Assembly: GCA_037013685.1 (NCBI GenBank)
Contig: CM072897.1
Span: 20,348,143 to 20,412,142, forward strand
Direction: 5' to 3'
Origin: Acridotheres tristis
Taxonomy: Eukaryota > Chordata > Aves > Passeriformes > Sturnidae
DNA length: 64,000 nucleotides
Shown piece by piece: positions 1-12,100 of this stretch (the stretch's first letter is position 1; the number at the start of each line of letters is the position of its first letter). A program made the translations under genes and the position numbers. The notes under the pieces are model-generated. The model did no database searches. It saw only the letters and a program-made list of their open reading frames with translations, and had not been told where the DNA came from.

Positions 1-795
1 CATTTGGGATTGTTTTTTCCCTGGTTATTTTGACTATGCCCAGAAGCAGACATCTGCGAGTCCCTGTGCAGGCTGGAAAGGGACTAAATCCATCTCTGGG
101 GAAACTGGAAACAACAGAGCTGTCCCCTCTGGTCTCACAGCAGGAAGTCCCACTGTCCTGGCAGCATGCTGAGTATCTCCCCTGCCAAATCTTTGCATGG
201 AAACATACTTTTAATTCTGAAAACATGCTGGAGTTTCCAATTTTTAAGCTTTTAAATGCTGATAAAAACATGACTTGCTAAACTGGTCTCTTCAGGGTTT
301 GTCACATGAAAGGTTCAAGGGGGTATTTCACCTCGGTGATTTTGGCCGGGAAGATCTCCAGCATGAAAAATCTGGGGAACACAAGAAATTTGGGGAGCAC
401 AAGCAGAACAGCAAAATCCAGAGAAACTGGGGGAAAATGACTGAAATTCAGGGAAGCACTGCAACTTTGTGGCACTGTCAGCTCAGCTTTCTCATACAGT
501 ATTAAAGATAGGACTTGGTGCCTAAAACAATGTGTGATAATTAACTCACTTAATTACCTTTTCTTTGTTCAGGAAATGCTTTGACCTTGGGCAATCACTA
601 GTGTTGCTCGATGTGAAACTGGGAAGTTGACTTTGGGCTCATTTAATTGGTTCAAACACTTGAGAGATGCGTACTTTTAGGGACAGAGTAGTGCTCTCAT
701 TTTATTTTTGCAAGTTATCTTGGCTGCTACAGACCCCAACGGTGGGTGAAGAAGAATTCAGACGAAAGGCAAAGAGCAGAGGAAACCACACCTAC
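1..795 (-). other. DUOX2: DUOX2 intron (part), no exon seen
   Basis: This stretch lies downstream of the last DUOX2 exon visible in the window, which ends with a GT donor at 795-794 on the minus strand. I looked for the next conserved peroxidase-domain segment (the Trp-Leu-Asp-Gly-Ser region of mammalian DUOX) and did not find it, so the next exon must lie beyond the left edge. Nothing else recognisable is present. Confidence 0.6.
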
Positions 796-3700
796 CTGTT
801 GCCGGGGGCTGTTGGGGCTCTGCCCTGTCTCTGCTGCCCAGTGGATGCGCTGGAAGGGCAGGACCACATCTCCAGTGCTGGCAGGGTCAAACACTGGGTC
901 TCCAGATGGGATGTGGATGTTGAGGAACTCAGCAGGGCAGCCGGGTTTCTCTGTCTCCAGGATGTCCAAAAGCACGTGGAAACCTGACAGACACCAAAGC
1001 ATGGTCAGCAGCTGCCAGGACTGCCGCCAGCACCTGGAGCAGGACAGCAGGGAGGGCAGCTGTAGGCTCAGGAGACCACTACGTGCAGCAAGGGTGACCC
1101 AGACCAGATTGAACAGGTCTTGAAGAAACCTGGACTAGTGAAACAAGATGACCATTGAGGTCCCTTCCAACCCAAAAATTCTGGGATTCTATGATTTCCC
1201 AGAGACAGACATCTCCAGGCTTGGAGACCTAAGACCCTACTGAGCTCCTGGGAGACAGAAAAAACTGCTCCAACTTGCAGCAATTCATCTCAGCATGGCT
1301 CTTATTGGATCTGTCCAGCGTTTTCGCCATGGGGCAACGCCACTGCTAAAAGAAATGAGGAAGTTCCCAACAGACTAAATCAGCACTTGGGTCAACAGGC
1401 AAAGGTCACCAAAACTCCACACAAACTCTCCTAGCTGGACAGTGCTGTGGTAAAGTCATATCCAAGGCATTGTGGGTCTGATATCTACATGTGGGTCTGC
1501 TGTGGAGGGCTGGCTGAAGAGCACTCTGATGCACGACCTTGGCTATGCGTGAAACCAACATTTTTCCACCCAAACCACCGTTTTTCCAGTCGGTGTAGGG
1601 CCCGAGGTCTTACCGAAGAAGACAGCCAGCACAGTTATGTTCCTGCGGGAGGGCAGCCCTGAGGGTCCCCGTGCTACTGCATTGCTGAGCTGGCGAGCAT
1701 TGGGCACACGGGGCTCCTGCAGCGCCTGGTAGACGCCGTCTGCGTAGTTGGCTGGCAGGAGACGCAGCAGCCTTGCTCCTGCAGCACCAAGAAACATGGA
1801 ATGGGTTCTGTGGTACCCAGTGAGAGACACAGCTAGAGTGGGCTACATGGATGTGTGTTCAGGTCCCAGAAGACAGCGAGAGGATACCATCGCTTCTTAG
1901 AGTGGCCAAGAACATGCAAGTTTTGGCGTCATCACTCAAAACTTCTTGCAACACTGGGATCAGCACTCTTAAAACCAGGAGGGATACTCCATCCTCCATC
2001 TTCCAGTTGTCCTTCTCTTGTCTGTATGCATCCCTGTTGCCCCCTGGAGGTCTGGGGTGGTGCCCCAGTGAGTAACTGGAGCAATGTTGAGCTGTCCCAT
2101 GTTGACTGTGCAATCCTACAAAAGCATGGTGTTTGCAGCACCATAAGAAATAGGAGAGGGAACAGCCAGAGGGGCAGCAAGACAAGTGTGAAGATGAGAG
2201 AGAAATACCCTGCTTTTGCATGCACTGGTGGTCCCAAAACTGAAAAGCCCAGAGGCAGGAGGTCATTGCACACAGATTTTGAAAAGCTTGTCACCAGTGT
2301 GGTGGGCTCCATTTACTCAAGCTCTCCAGAACTGGGGGAAATCCTGAATTTCTGCCTTAGTTTGTGGCTTAGTTTCCATATGTTGGTTTCCAAAAGCTAA
2401 GGTCTGATCTATCTGCTCTAGAAGAGGAAGACCTGGTCTGTCACAGCTGGTTTTTCCTGTCAGGCTTTGGTGTTATCAAAGAGCTGGTGACACACGTCAT
2501 ATGGGAGAGTCTTTTGGACTCAAAGCTGTGCAACAGCCACTGCACCTTGTTCCAGTGTGTCACCAGAGCAGTGACCAGCCTGGGCTGCCAGAAATGAGGA
2601 TTCAGAATCTTCAATGTTTTAGATAAGATCCTGCCTGATCTGTCCTGGTCCCTGGCTCAGGGACATCTAGAGTTGAGCTCATGGGCTGGCTGTAGGCCTA
2701 TGGAGGGGAAACAGTTCACCAGTGGCACAGGGAAATCCCAAATGCCTCTCCCAGTACTGACCAGTACTGGTATCAGCTCTCTGCAGGGCAGAAAATCAAT
2801 AGGTTCCACATGTCTGGACTATGAACTCTTCTGCCTTGTGTTGAATCTTGGTTGAACTGTATGTTGATTTTGGCTAAAGATGTTTTTTTGCAGCTCCGGG
2901 ATCCCTGACCCTCACAGAAACACCTGCTGAAAAGAGCTGAGTCCTCCCTGCCTTGGATATTCTGAGCGATCTCACAAAGGCACAGCTTTGCTCTAGGATT
3001 GATCCAACACCAGCATGACCTGCAGATTGTGCCTGGGCAGCAGCAAAATGTGGCAATGCCCAGACATGGGCTGTCTGACCCCTCCATACTGCTCTAACAG
3101 GGTTGTCAGGCGCATCACTGAGAGCCACGGGAGGTGGCATTGTCTGCTGACCTGCCTGGTTCAGGCTCAGGTCAGAAAGGCTTCTGTCTCAGCCACAAAG
3201 CAAGCCAGATGCCCGAGGGGCAGCTCAGCTCACCCCATCCCATCCCACCATTCCTGTCCCGTGGCCTGGCACTCACCCACGGAGCCGTAGCTGTGGTGCA
3301 GAAGGTTGTTGTACCAGCCGTCATAGCGCTGGACCTCCCAGGAGATGCTCTCCTGGGCTCCTGGAAGAGACAACCCACTTCATGAGCAGCAAGAAAAAAA
3401 GCATGAAACAAGCATCACCTCTAGAGAATTATATTTATATTGTGATCTTTTCCCATATTCTTTCTGAAATTTCCCAAATATGCAGATTTTTAGACAAGTT
3501 TTGCACTCCTTTTGAGGGACAATAGCTAAAATTAGAAATTCATGCTTGTGATTCTGATGTCCTCAGATCAATTTATGATCAATTTTTGGGATCAATTTTT
3601 TACCCACCAGTCTAATCTCAAAAGACATTCCTTTTCTCCTTCTCTCTCACTGGATCAGAAACATCTCCTTACTTCTGACTCCAACAATGTCCATGTGAGT

Positions 3701-4143
3701 CAAGGTAAGACTTGGCACTTTTGCATCAGCATTATTTGCTTCATGTTAATTTTTTTACTTTTTACTTTGCTAATACTAGCAAAGACTTCCAGCTTACAAG
3801 TTGTGTACTCATCTCAGTTGCCATAGGGCAGTCTCTCAACCTGCACTTTGCTCCAATTTTTTCTTATCTCATCATAAACTGCATCATAGAATCATAGAAT
3901 TTGTGTTGGAAGGGACCATAAGCATCACCTGGTTCCATTCTCTCTGCCATGAGCAGAGACACCTTCCACTATCTCAGGTTGCTCTGATATGATGTCCTGT
4001 GGGTCAGAGAAAATTCCCCTGAGGGGCATCAACTACCCAGGATCTCCCCTTGGGTTCCCTTCCCTGAAGCCACACTTACTCCCCAAGGTCCATGCTCCCA
4101 AAAGAGCCACAACCAAACTCAACATCATTGCTGCAGGTTCCAT
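796..4143 (-). CDS. DUOX2: Dual oxidase, N-terminal part (DUOX2), 3' end outside window
   Basis: Dual oxidases are membrane NADPH oxidases that release hydrogen peroxide at the cell surface, for thyroid hormone synthesis and mucosal defence. Four coding exons are visible on the minus strand: 4080-4143, 3277-3360, 1614-1778 and 796-983. All have AG/GT borders and compatible phases and give residues 1-167. Residues 1-21 form a hydrophobic signal peptide. They are followed by the start of the extracellular peroxidase-homology domain: [13 protein letters not shown], then [14 protein letters not shown] near residue 60, an NIT sequon at about 96, then [13 protein letters not shown] and GDVVLPFQR. 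The family is clear from these DUOX hallmark strings. The choice of DUOX2 over DUOX1 rests mainly on its head-to-head position with DUOXA2, as in mammals. The EF-hand, haem and flavin domains lie beyond the left edge. The ATG at 4143 was chosen because it begins the signal peptide; further ATGs occur at codons 6 and 7. Confidence 0.88.
1130..1197 (+). repeat. CR1 LINE 3' end fragment
   Basis: The short segment ends with the typical CR1 tail (GGTCCCTTCCAACCC followed by TTCTGGGATTCTATGATT). It lies in a DUOX2 intron and is a 5'-truncated copy. Confidence 0.75.
1198..1613 (-). other. DUOX2 intron remainder
   Basis: This is the intron between the exons at 1614-1778 and 796-983. Apart from the CR1 tail at 1130-1197 I see no feature in it. 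Confidence 0.5.
1779..3276 (-). other. DUOX2 intron
   Basis: This 1.5 kb intron lies between the coding exons 3277-3360 and 1614-1778. Both ends fit splice consensus (minus-strand donor GTGAGTG, acceptor GCTGCAG). The open frames inside it match no family that I recognise. Confidence 0.5.
3885..3997 (-). repeat. CR1 LINE 3' end fragment (antisense)
   Basis: The plus strand reads as a reversed CR1 tail: duplicated ATCATAGAAT, then TTGGAAGGGACC and the GCCATGAGCAGAGACACCTTCC block. The copy is therefore on the minus strand. It lies between DUOX2 coding exons 1 and 2. Confidence 0.8.
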
Positions 4144-4171
4144 CAGTCACTGGGTCTTTGGAAGCAGCAGC
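4144..4171 (-). other. DUOX2: DUOX2 5'UTR segment of the first coding exon
   Basis: A splice acceptor (CATTTTCAG on the minus strand) ends at 4172, and 28 non-coding bases precede the ATG at 4143. This implies a separate upstream non-coding first exon. Confidence 0.5.
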
Positions 4172-6767
4172 CTGAAAATGGAGCAGAGAGGGAGGGAGCT
4201 GGAGGTCAGCTGTTCCTGGAGGCTGGAAACATGGAAAGACCAAAACCTTAGCTCCTTTTTGTGGTTTCTGCTGCTGGGTAAAACCTCACTGCTGCCATCA
4301 TCCAGCAGCAGCGTCTCCTAATTTGGGCTCTGGGAAGTTGGCAGGAGTCATGTGAGGCCCCATCCCCTTGGGAAAGTTCTGTCAGGATGTGTCAGCTGAC
4401 CTGAGAACACCTTTCTGCTGAAGCAGGACCAGCAGCCCTGCCTTGGGGTACCCCAGTTACAGACTCACAGCTCATCATCTAGTTGTGTCTTCTCCAATAC
4501 AGAAAGCCCTTCATTAAAGAAACAGGCACATTTCAGCCAGAAATTTTTCATGCATTGACCCATCCAAGCAAATCCAGCTGTGAACATGATGGAAAAGCCT
4601 TAGCACACAGTCAGACATCCCAAAGTGTGTGAATACTGCAGACAGACAACTCGGTCCCCTCTGAGCTAATTAGATGGCCATCCCTCCTGACCACCCTTTC
4701 TCATGATGTGTTACCACCTCCTTTTCCACAAAAGCCCTGGATCCAGAGCAGATTTCACTGAGAGTTGAACATTTAAAATTCCAGGCAACAGCTGACAGAA
4801 GAGAGGGATTCCCAGTACTGAATTGTGGAGTTAATATGAGTCACAAATGTGACTCTTCCACCACCACTTATCGCTGGCTTTCCATGCACAGAAATGCCAA
4901 ACCTGGATTTAACTCCAAGACAGGGTTTTCCACTAAGTATGGCTCTTTGTCCCTGTTTCATGTGTGCATCCAAGGATCCAAATGTACAGCTGCAACCCCC
5001 ATTCAGAGTGAGGTCAGAGGTGCCACAGAGCAAAGCCAAGGCTCAAATCACATTGCCACAGCCACAGCACAGATTGTCTCCCCTTTTCCCCCTGGGTCTT
5101 CTTATAGAGCTCCAGCAGAACAAGTGTTTTAAAATTCCTTCTGTCACTGAGTACATCTCCCTTTTCCTCAGGTATGGGAATTACTCTTGTCCCAAGCTGT
5201 GAGATGAGATGCCAGTTCTCACGAACCCTTTATCTCCTCATGCCCCAGAAATTAAAATCTACTTATTGCTTTATCAATCCAAGACTGGAGGTTTTCTGAT
5301 CTGAATCACGGCCAATGTGATACAGTAACAGTGGTGATCTTGCAGACTGACCTTGGAAGCCCATGGGTGCAGCTTGCTGAGGGAAAGCTTGGCAAGTGTG
5401 AATTATTTCCACAGCCTCGTCAAGCTTTCCAATAATATTGTAATGATGAGCTCTCCAGACTCTGCTTTTCCACAGATTCCCTGTGCCATCTTTGGAAACT
5501 CATTCCCTTCCTCTGCATCTAGTGAAATTAAGCTTGTCAGCCTTGTCTTCTCCCATCAGAGAGGATCCCCGTGCCCTGTCAAAGCCTGGAGTTTCACACC
5601 CCTCCGAAAACCGTATGTCAGATAGTGCAAACACACAGCTTCCCACAGAGTAAGGATCTCCTGTTCCACCTGATCCCAGCAGATTTGGCTCCCCTCAAGT
5701 TAGGGCTTCAGCCTCCAAGAGTCTCCTGGGCTCCCCCTGGAGCCACAGGTAACCTGGGATTGTGGAACACACCAGCATCCCGAGAGAGCATCAGCCCCAT
5801 GGCAGAATTTAAGTGTAGCCATCCAGAGGACAGCAGGTTCAAAGCCTTCCACAAGCCTGGAGCCTGATCCCTGTGACCCTTGTGAGTCACAGCTAATTTC
5901 TATCTCTTCCCAGTGCTGGTGGGACACACCTGGTGGCTGCCACCTTTCCCCACACACCAGTCAGCCCTGAGATTTTAAAACAGCCTTGGATCCTAGAGTA
6001 TTCTAGACGTGTGCACACTCCACGGGCAATCTGCACACAGGGAGGAGCGGTGTCTCCAGCTTCCCCCAGAGGCCAGATGCCCCAATGCCCCAGAGCACAA
6101 TAGGGACTCTGTCCCCTGGAGGAACGTGAGGGGTCTCTGCCCGTGCCTGCGGTGTGCTGTCCTCACGCAGGGACACGCTCTGTCCCGTGCGTGACTCCAC
6201 CGCACCCTGCAGGTGAGGACACGCATGGTTCCATCTCAGCGCCCTCTCACACCACCTAAAGCCCTCCAGCCCTCACGGCGCGCAGTGACATGGGGACACG
6301 GCCCGAACCCTTCCATCCCCCGGCACGCCCCATCCCAGCATGAGGAGGAGTAGCAGCACCAGCCCCCGTCCCCTCCAGAAGTGACAATAGAACCCCCCGC
6401 AGGTAACAGCGTGCACGGCCCTGACCACCACGTCCCCGCGCGGGGACAGAGGGGTCCCGCAGCGGGAACACGCGTGGTCCCGATCCCGCGGACCCACCCC
6501 ACCTACGCAGGCAGGAACACGCGTGGCCTCGGTCCCTCAGACACACCCGCGAGGGGGAAAGTGAGTGTCCCTAATCCTTCAGTTCCCTCCCCGCGACCCC
6601 CAAAAGCAAGGACATGCGTATTCCTAGTCGCTTTATCTCCCTTTTCTCCACGCAAGCGGAGCGTCCGCGGCTCCTTCGATGCCCCACGGAGACGGCTACA
6701 GGCGTGTTCCGCTCACCCTGTTAGGCAGCGACCCGCGTCCCCCCAGGTGTGACACGCGTGACCTCAC
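4172..6767 (-). other. DUOX2 first intron
   Basis: This intron lies between the inferred non-coding first exon near 6.8 kb and the ATG exon. It is AT-leaning to about 5.9 kb, then grades into a CpG-rich flank from about 6.0 kb. I see no coding exon in it. Confidence 0.45.
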
Positions 6768-6830
6768 CTGCGCGGAGTGCGGCCCGAATGCGGCGGGGCG
6801 GGCGGTGCCGCGGGTTCCGTAGCGCCCGCC
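6768..6830 (-). other. DUOX2: Putative DUOX2 non-coding exon 1
   Basis: On the minus strand a donor (GCGCAG followed by GTGAGG) ends a GC-rich segment at 6768, next to the DUOXA2 start. The 5' limit is a guess. No transcript evidence is available. Confidence 0.4.
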
Positions 6831-6844
6831 ACGCCGCCCCCGCC

Positions 6845-6850
6845 TATAAG
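6845..6850 (+). promoter_or_regulatory. DUOXA2: TATA-like box of DUOXA2
   Basis: TATAAG lies in an otherwise GC-rich sequence, about 50 bases upstream of a good splice donor (AAGGAG followed by GTAGGT at 6901). This would place transcription start near 6872-6878. Confidence 0.5.
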
Positions 6851-6873
6851 AGCGCGCTGCGGGACGGAGCCGC

Positions 6874-6900
6874 CCCAGCCGCCTGCCGCTGCACAAGGAG
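6874..6900 (+). other. DUOXA2: Putative DUOXA2 5'UTR exon 1
   Basis: A short GC-rich non-coding segment ends at 6900 at a strong donor, GTAGGT. The start is inferred from the TATA-like box. DUOXA1 has a similar first donor context (GCGGAG followed by GTAGGC). Confidence 0.45.
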
Positions 6901-7916
6901 GTAGGTGGTGGGAGGGGGCTCCCGCAGCTCCCTGCTCCCTCTCGCTGAGAACAGCCCTGCCGCGCTCCGAGGGGAGGACGCTTCCCATCTGCAGTTAACC
7001 CTCGGTTTCTGCTATTCCACCCTGTTACAGGGTCAGGAAAGTGCACCGAGGTTGCCCCCTCTCCCCTCTTTCCCTACCTGGGAATTGCAGTTCTGATAAT
7101 TCAGTTTCCAGGGGACGGGATTTTTTTTTTTTTTTCTTATGGAAAATACCAACCTGCAGCCCTGAGAACACAGCTAGGATTGCTGCTGGTTCTGCCACCG
7201 GGAGGTTTTGGCTGAGCACTTCCAAAAAATCCTTTTATCTCGATTCATTCTGGAGCAGGAAAATAGAGATTCTATAATGAGAAACTTCTGGGGTTTGGGC
7301 AAACTTTCTCCCTCCTTTGCCTTTCTCTCCTCCAAGTTCAGAATATTTTAAAATGTAAGATTATATTATCTATTTCTGCTGAACTGGTGATTGTTCCTTG
7401 AAGTTGTTTCCAGTTTTCTCCTCTTCCATACACTGTGACAGAAGGAACCACAGGGGCTCTAAGGTCACAGCAGTGCTTGAGTGTGGAGGATGCTTTCCAA
7501 GGTGCAACAAGTTCAGTTTCTCCTACTGTGAGCTGTAGGCATCACTTTTCCACTTGAAAGCTGCAAAAATACCTGTAGGGCAATCAAGGGAGAAAGATGG
7601 GCAGACAGCAAAAGAGTTGTTTCCCTGGAAATTCTCTATAAAATGAGTCCCAGCATATGGAAATGCCAACATCCATTGGTGTTGGTTGAAAGTTAAATCT
7701 AAATTTAACAAGAGAGTATTCTTCATGTTATGTTGTGGTTTTTAATTTTTTAATCTCTGAAGAGTTTTGCTTTGGTGAATATGGACTTGGAAATCTTTTC
7801 TGCTTCATTGTATCTCATAAGAAATTTGGGCAATGATAACCAGGAAACAAGGAATTCAGGCCAATAAGATTTAATCTGCCCTAAGTTAAACTACTCATTT
7901 ATTTCTTTTCTTGCAG

Positions 7917-7992
7917 CAGCTCCGGCTGTTTTATGGGTGCTTTTGCTGGACTTCAGTAGTATTGGGAATCAGCTACAGCTCCTGCTTGCCAG
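7917..7992 (+). other. DUOXA2: DUOXA2 5'UTR exon 2 with a small upstream ORF
   Basis: A pyrimidine-rich tract and TTGCAG acceptor end at 7916, and a GTAATC donor follows 7992. The segment contains an ATG at 7933 that opens eight codons and stops at TAG 7957-7959, a possible upstream ORF limiting translation. Exon status is inferred from splice signals alone. Confidence 0.45.
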
Positions 7993-9168
7993 GTAATCAT
8001 AGCACTTGAAGACTGCCTTTCTCCAGGTTTGGCTTTCCACGGAAATAACCCAAAGCTGTTACAGCAAAATAGCCCCAAACATTTGTAAGAGCACACTACA
8101 GCTCTTAGTTTGTAACAGTTAAGCTAAATTTGGATCCAGAGCGGTTGTAAAATCTCCATTCCACTCTTTGTTGTTATTATCTGGGTTACTGGACAGAAAA
8201 TTATTCTCAAATCAAATATTGCTTTATATATTGAAAAGCAATTCAGCTGTCCAAGCAAACTGTTTTATGATAGTTATTGTGATCCCCACTCACCTCTAGG
8301 GAGGACTAAGCATATTATCAGTTTTGGTAGAAAAGATCTAACCTGGGCACAGGGAAAAGGTGTGTAATTGCTGGAACTGGAGTGCTAGAGGAAGTTCAAA
8401 GTCATCTGTGGGAATGACACATCTTTTCATTTTTTGTAATTCAGCTACCTTTAGGCTTGAGATGTGCTCACAGGGTTTTGAATGTTCTTTGGACCCTCAT
8501 CATGGGACTAGGGACTGCTTCTGGCCCCTCTGGACCAAGTGCAGGACCAATCCTCCCTTTCCTCCTTCATCAGACCAGCAGCTCCTGGGGGGAAAACTTC
8601 TTGGAGGAAATGAGCAGGAATGAGAGTAGTGGACTTTGTTCCACTTAGCACTGCTGGTCCTTGGCTGGGGATAATTTTGCTATTGTGAAATCCATATTTT
8701 CAGTGGTTCCTTGTAATTTTGAAGGAAAATGCTTCTGCAATGGTCTCTGGCTTGGGCACTTCCCCCAAGAGTTCACCCCAAGGTAGAAAGCCCTGGCTGC
8801 ACCTGCTGGAGGGAAAGACCCGGCCCTGTCTGGACAAGAGCTGCTCAACAGGTTCCTTCTCTGGGGCTGCTCCTCACACTGTAGCAGGACAGAGGCTTGT
8901 GGCTCCTTGGGCTGCCACAGTCCCTCAGGCTGCTGGAGCCCTGCCCCAGGCACCTCGTCTCTTCCACTGAGGGCTTTTGGGTGGTGTGTTTTCTACTGGG
9001 GAGTGTTCTGTCTGCCTGCCTGTTTGCAGCATCACATTTCCTTGTCCCTCTGGGGACTCTTTTGGTGAACCTCCCTCAGCTGGTTATTCCAGAACTGAAC
9101 TGCCACAGGCTGGAGGCATCCATGCAGGGAAATGCAGGGCCCCTGCTGTGACCATGTCTCTCCCACAG
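7993..9168 (+). other. DUOXA2 5'UTR intron
   Basis: This is non-coding sequence between the second 5'UTR exon and the ATG exon, whose acceptor (CTCTCCCACAG) ends at 9168. The overlapping open frames in 8.4-9.2 kb match no family that I recognise. Confidence 0.4.
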
Positions 9169-9185
9169 GCTCCTGGAGGTGCAGG

Positions 9186-12100
9186 ATGACTCTTTTTGAT
9201 GGTGTCTACCCCTTCTACCCACAGCAGAGGAAGGCTGCTGTGTTCGACATCAGTGCCATCATAGTCATCGTGGTCTTCCTGGCACTGGCTTGCAGCTTCC
9301 TGCTCATCATCCCAGGCATCCGTGGACGGGCGGTGCGTGACCCTGGGGGTGGGCAACTGCTCCCCATGTTCTGGATGCTGGGACCCTCCTGGATAGTTTA
9401 GGGTGAGGCAGGAGGAGAGAGCCAGAACTATTCCTCCCTGCCTGATGTCCCATCTCTCTCCCTGCAGAGGTTGTACTGGACTCTCCGTATTCTCCTCAGC
9501 CTCTTCATGGGAGTGGTGATTGTCCGTAAGTGCTGTGCAGCCCTCGAGGATGGATCTAAGGGCAGGATTAAACCCTGGGGCGGGGTCCATGTCTGGGAAA
9601 TGTGAGCTGGGAGTCACAACCACAGCTGGTTGTGGGGTTTACCTTACCCTTGCTCTGCAAAGCAGTCACACAGCTTCCCAAAACAGCTTTCCCTTCCCTG
9701 GTGCAGGGGCTGAGGGCACTCGGAGGTGCCTGTGGTTACTTCTGGGGATTTTGCTGACTGTAATTCAAACAGCCCCAGCTCCATCAGGCTGCACAGGCCT
9801 ATATTCCTCCAACTATGTGTACGACCTGACACAGGCAGGATGCAGGAGCAACCACAAAAGCATGGATGAAATGCAGAGCAGATTTATTTTCATTACCTCA
9901 CCCTCCAGGGGATCCCCAAAGCAGCACTGGGTAGAGACGAGGAGGGGACCAGTACCATGATGCTCAGTCTGTGCCAAAGGATCACTAAATTTGCTGTTTT
10001 CACGTGTGTTTCAGGGTGCAGGTGTAGTTCACTGATGTACTTTGATCTTTCCTCTAACAGGGCTGGATTGCAAACTTGTTCAATAGGTGATTCTGAGCTG
10101 TCTAAACACAGATGTTCCACTTCTCCAACACACAAGACTAGACCAGTGGTTACTGTGATCAGTGGGTTTTTCTACACCCCAGCTACATTGGTTGAGTGTG
10201 TTTACAATCCTTCTCACCAGTTTTCCATTATTTTCCCCCGCTATGTGAGCCCTCTTGTGCTGCCTGGGGCTGTAGCCAGGCATGTCTGGAGATTTGTGAG
10301 GAGCCTTGCAGTGATGTGGAGGGAGCAGGTTGGAATAAAACCCAGGCAAGGCAGAGATTGCAGTGGGGTAAAGACCTCACTCCGACCACAAGGTCGGAGG
10401 AGATGAAGGAGAGGATTTAATTTAGTAAGAACCAGGAAATTTCCTGTAATAACTGATGGTAGAAAGCAGGCAGTGGGATTTCCAACTCAGACAGGGCAAC
10501 AGGATGGGTAAGGAAAGTTGTACTGAGGGGATAGAAGATGCCAGGTGGCAAGAGAAACCAGTCCTGACCCAAATCAAAGCATCCCTTCTGCTGTGAAGGA
10601 CAAGATTGATTACAGGATGCTCAGAGAGGGATGAAGAAGGAGAGGGATAATGAAAACTTAAAAGATTCAGCTCTGATTTGACCAGGCACTAGAAGAAGGT
10701 AGCCAGACTGGGACTAGCTGCAGGACACATGGACCATCCCAGCGTGTGGGAGCCATGTCCAGGTTCTGGGAGATGCCACCAGAGCCACCTGAGCACCTGG
10801 TGCTAGGCTGGAGGTGGCAGAGGGGTGGAGGCCAGGCCTGATTCCACAGCCATACCCAGTTCAGCCCTGCAGAGCCTTCCAGCACCACTCTGTGACAAGG
10901 CTGCAGTTGGGCTCTGCTTGGGCACATGGGAAGAACAAATTGTTCTGAAGCCAACATTAGAGTTTGGTCTGGCAGCAGCAGGCCACACTCACCCCTGCAG
11001 CCAAAAAAACATTCCTGTGGAGCTCCCACTGCATCAATGCACTCACAAGTTGACTCAGCAACTGAACATTTTCTCAGGAAGGTTTTGTTCAGCCTGACAT
11101 CAAATAATCGGCTTTACTTTCCCTGTTGGAAAATGAAGCCCACTGCAATGTGGAAGTGCTTCAGAAAAGGATACCTTGTTCCAAAAAACCTATACCAGAA
11201 AAGCTTCAAATTTTTTTTTCCCAGCTGGAATGACTACCCAAGCTGTGATGACACTTCCCACCCCTCTCCACTGCCTCCTTTTGACAATGATTTTTACTGT
11301 TCACTAATAGTGCAGTTCAGGGAGCTGAATGTGTGAAATGAGACTCACCCCCGTTCCTGTGGCTGACAAACAAGCTCATCTCTGAACCCTGTCCCTGGGT
11401 GGTGTGGTTCTTGCCATGGTGGGGAGCTTGCAGGGAAGTTCTGGAGAGGATGTCCAAGGAGAAATCAGGTCATGATGGTTATCTCTGGGGATATGAGCTC
11501 CTCTGCTCCCAGATCCAGGGAGTGGATGCTTAGCAAGGGGAGGACCTGAGCTCTGCAGGGTGTGGGAGCTGGGAGCTGGTTGGGGCACGTCCTGGTGGCT
11601 GAGTCATCATTCCTGCCCTCCTAACACTCCCTTCCAGTACCATGGTGGGAATACTGCCACTCACCCATGATTCTCCCCTTGAGCACACCAAAGCCTGAAA
11701 CCGGACCTGCTTTAACCCCAGCTTTATTTTTCCTGGCAGTTGTCCAGTTCACAGGGGACTGGGAGACTGGCTGGGTGCAGGCAAACACCTCCTACAAGTC
11801 CTTCAGCCATGTCCAGGTGAACGTGGACATAGGGCTGCACATCGGCCTGGCAGGGGTGAACGTCACGCTCAGGGGTGAGTCTGATGTCCCCATCTGCAAC
11901 TCTGGAGTGGCCATGGCCCCAGGAGGTCTACAGCTGCCCTGTAGGGGCCCTTGGTCTGTCTAGAGGCTTCTGGGACCCTGCCATGCCCATGTTCCTGGCT
12001 GGCATTTTCCAGGTGCTGGCACAGCAGGACCTCAGCTTGTCTCTCCTGCAGGAAACCCAGTGAACCAGATCAATGAGACCATCAACTACAACGAGCACTT

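Larger units (their letters stand above)
6170..6900. promoter_or_regulatory. CpG island with bidirectional DUOX2/DUOXA2 promoter
   Basis: The segment is markedly rich in CG dinucleotides, with repeated ACACGCGTGG-like and GGGGCGG-like strings. The inferred first exons of DUOX2 (minus) and DUOXA2 (plus) point away from each other within about 130 bp. In mammals DUOX2 and DUOXA2 share a compact head-to-head promoter, so the arrangement fits. The exact island limits are estimated by eye. Confidence 0.65.

Noticed and set aside
9084..9623. 179-codon minus-strand ORF
   Set aside because: It is the antisense shadow of DUOXA2 exons 1 and 2, which have splice sites and family similarity.
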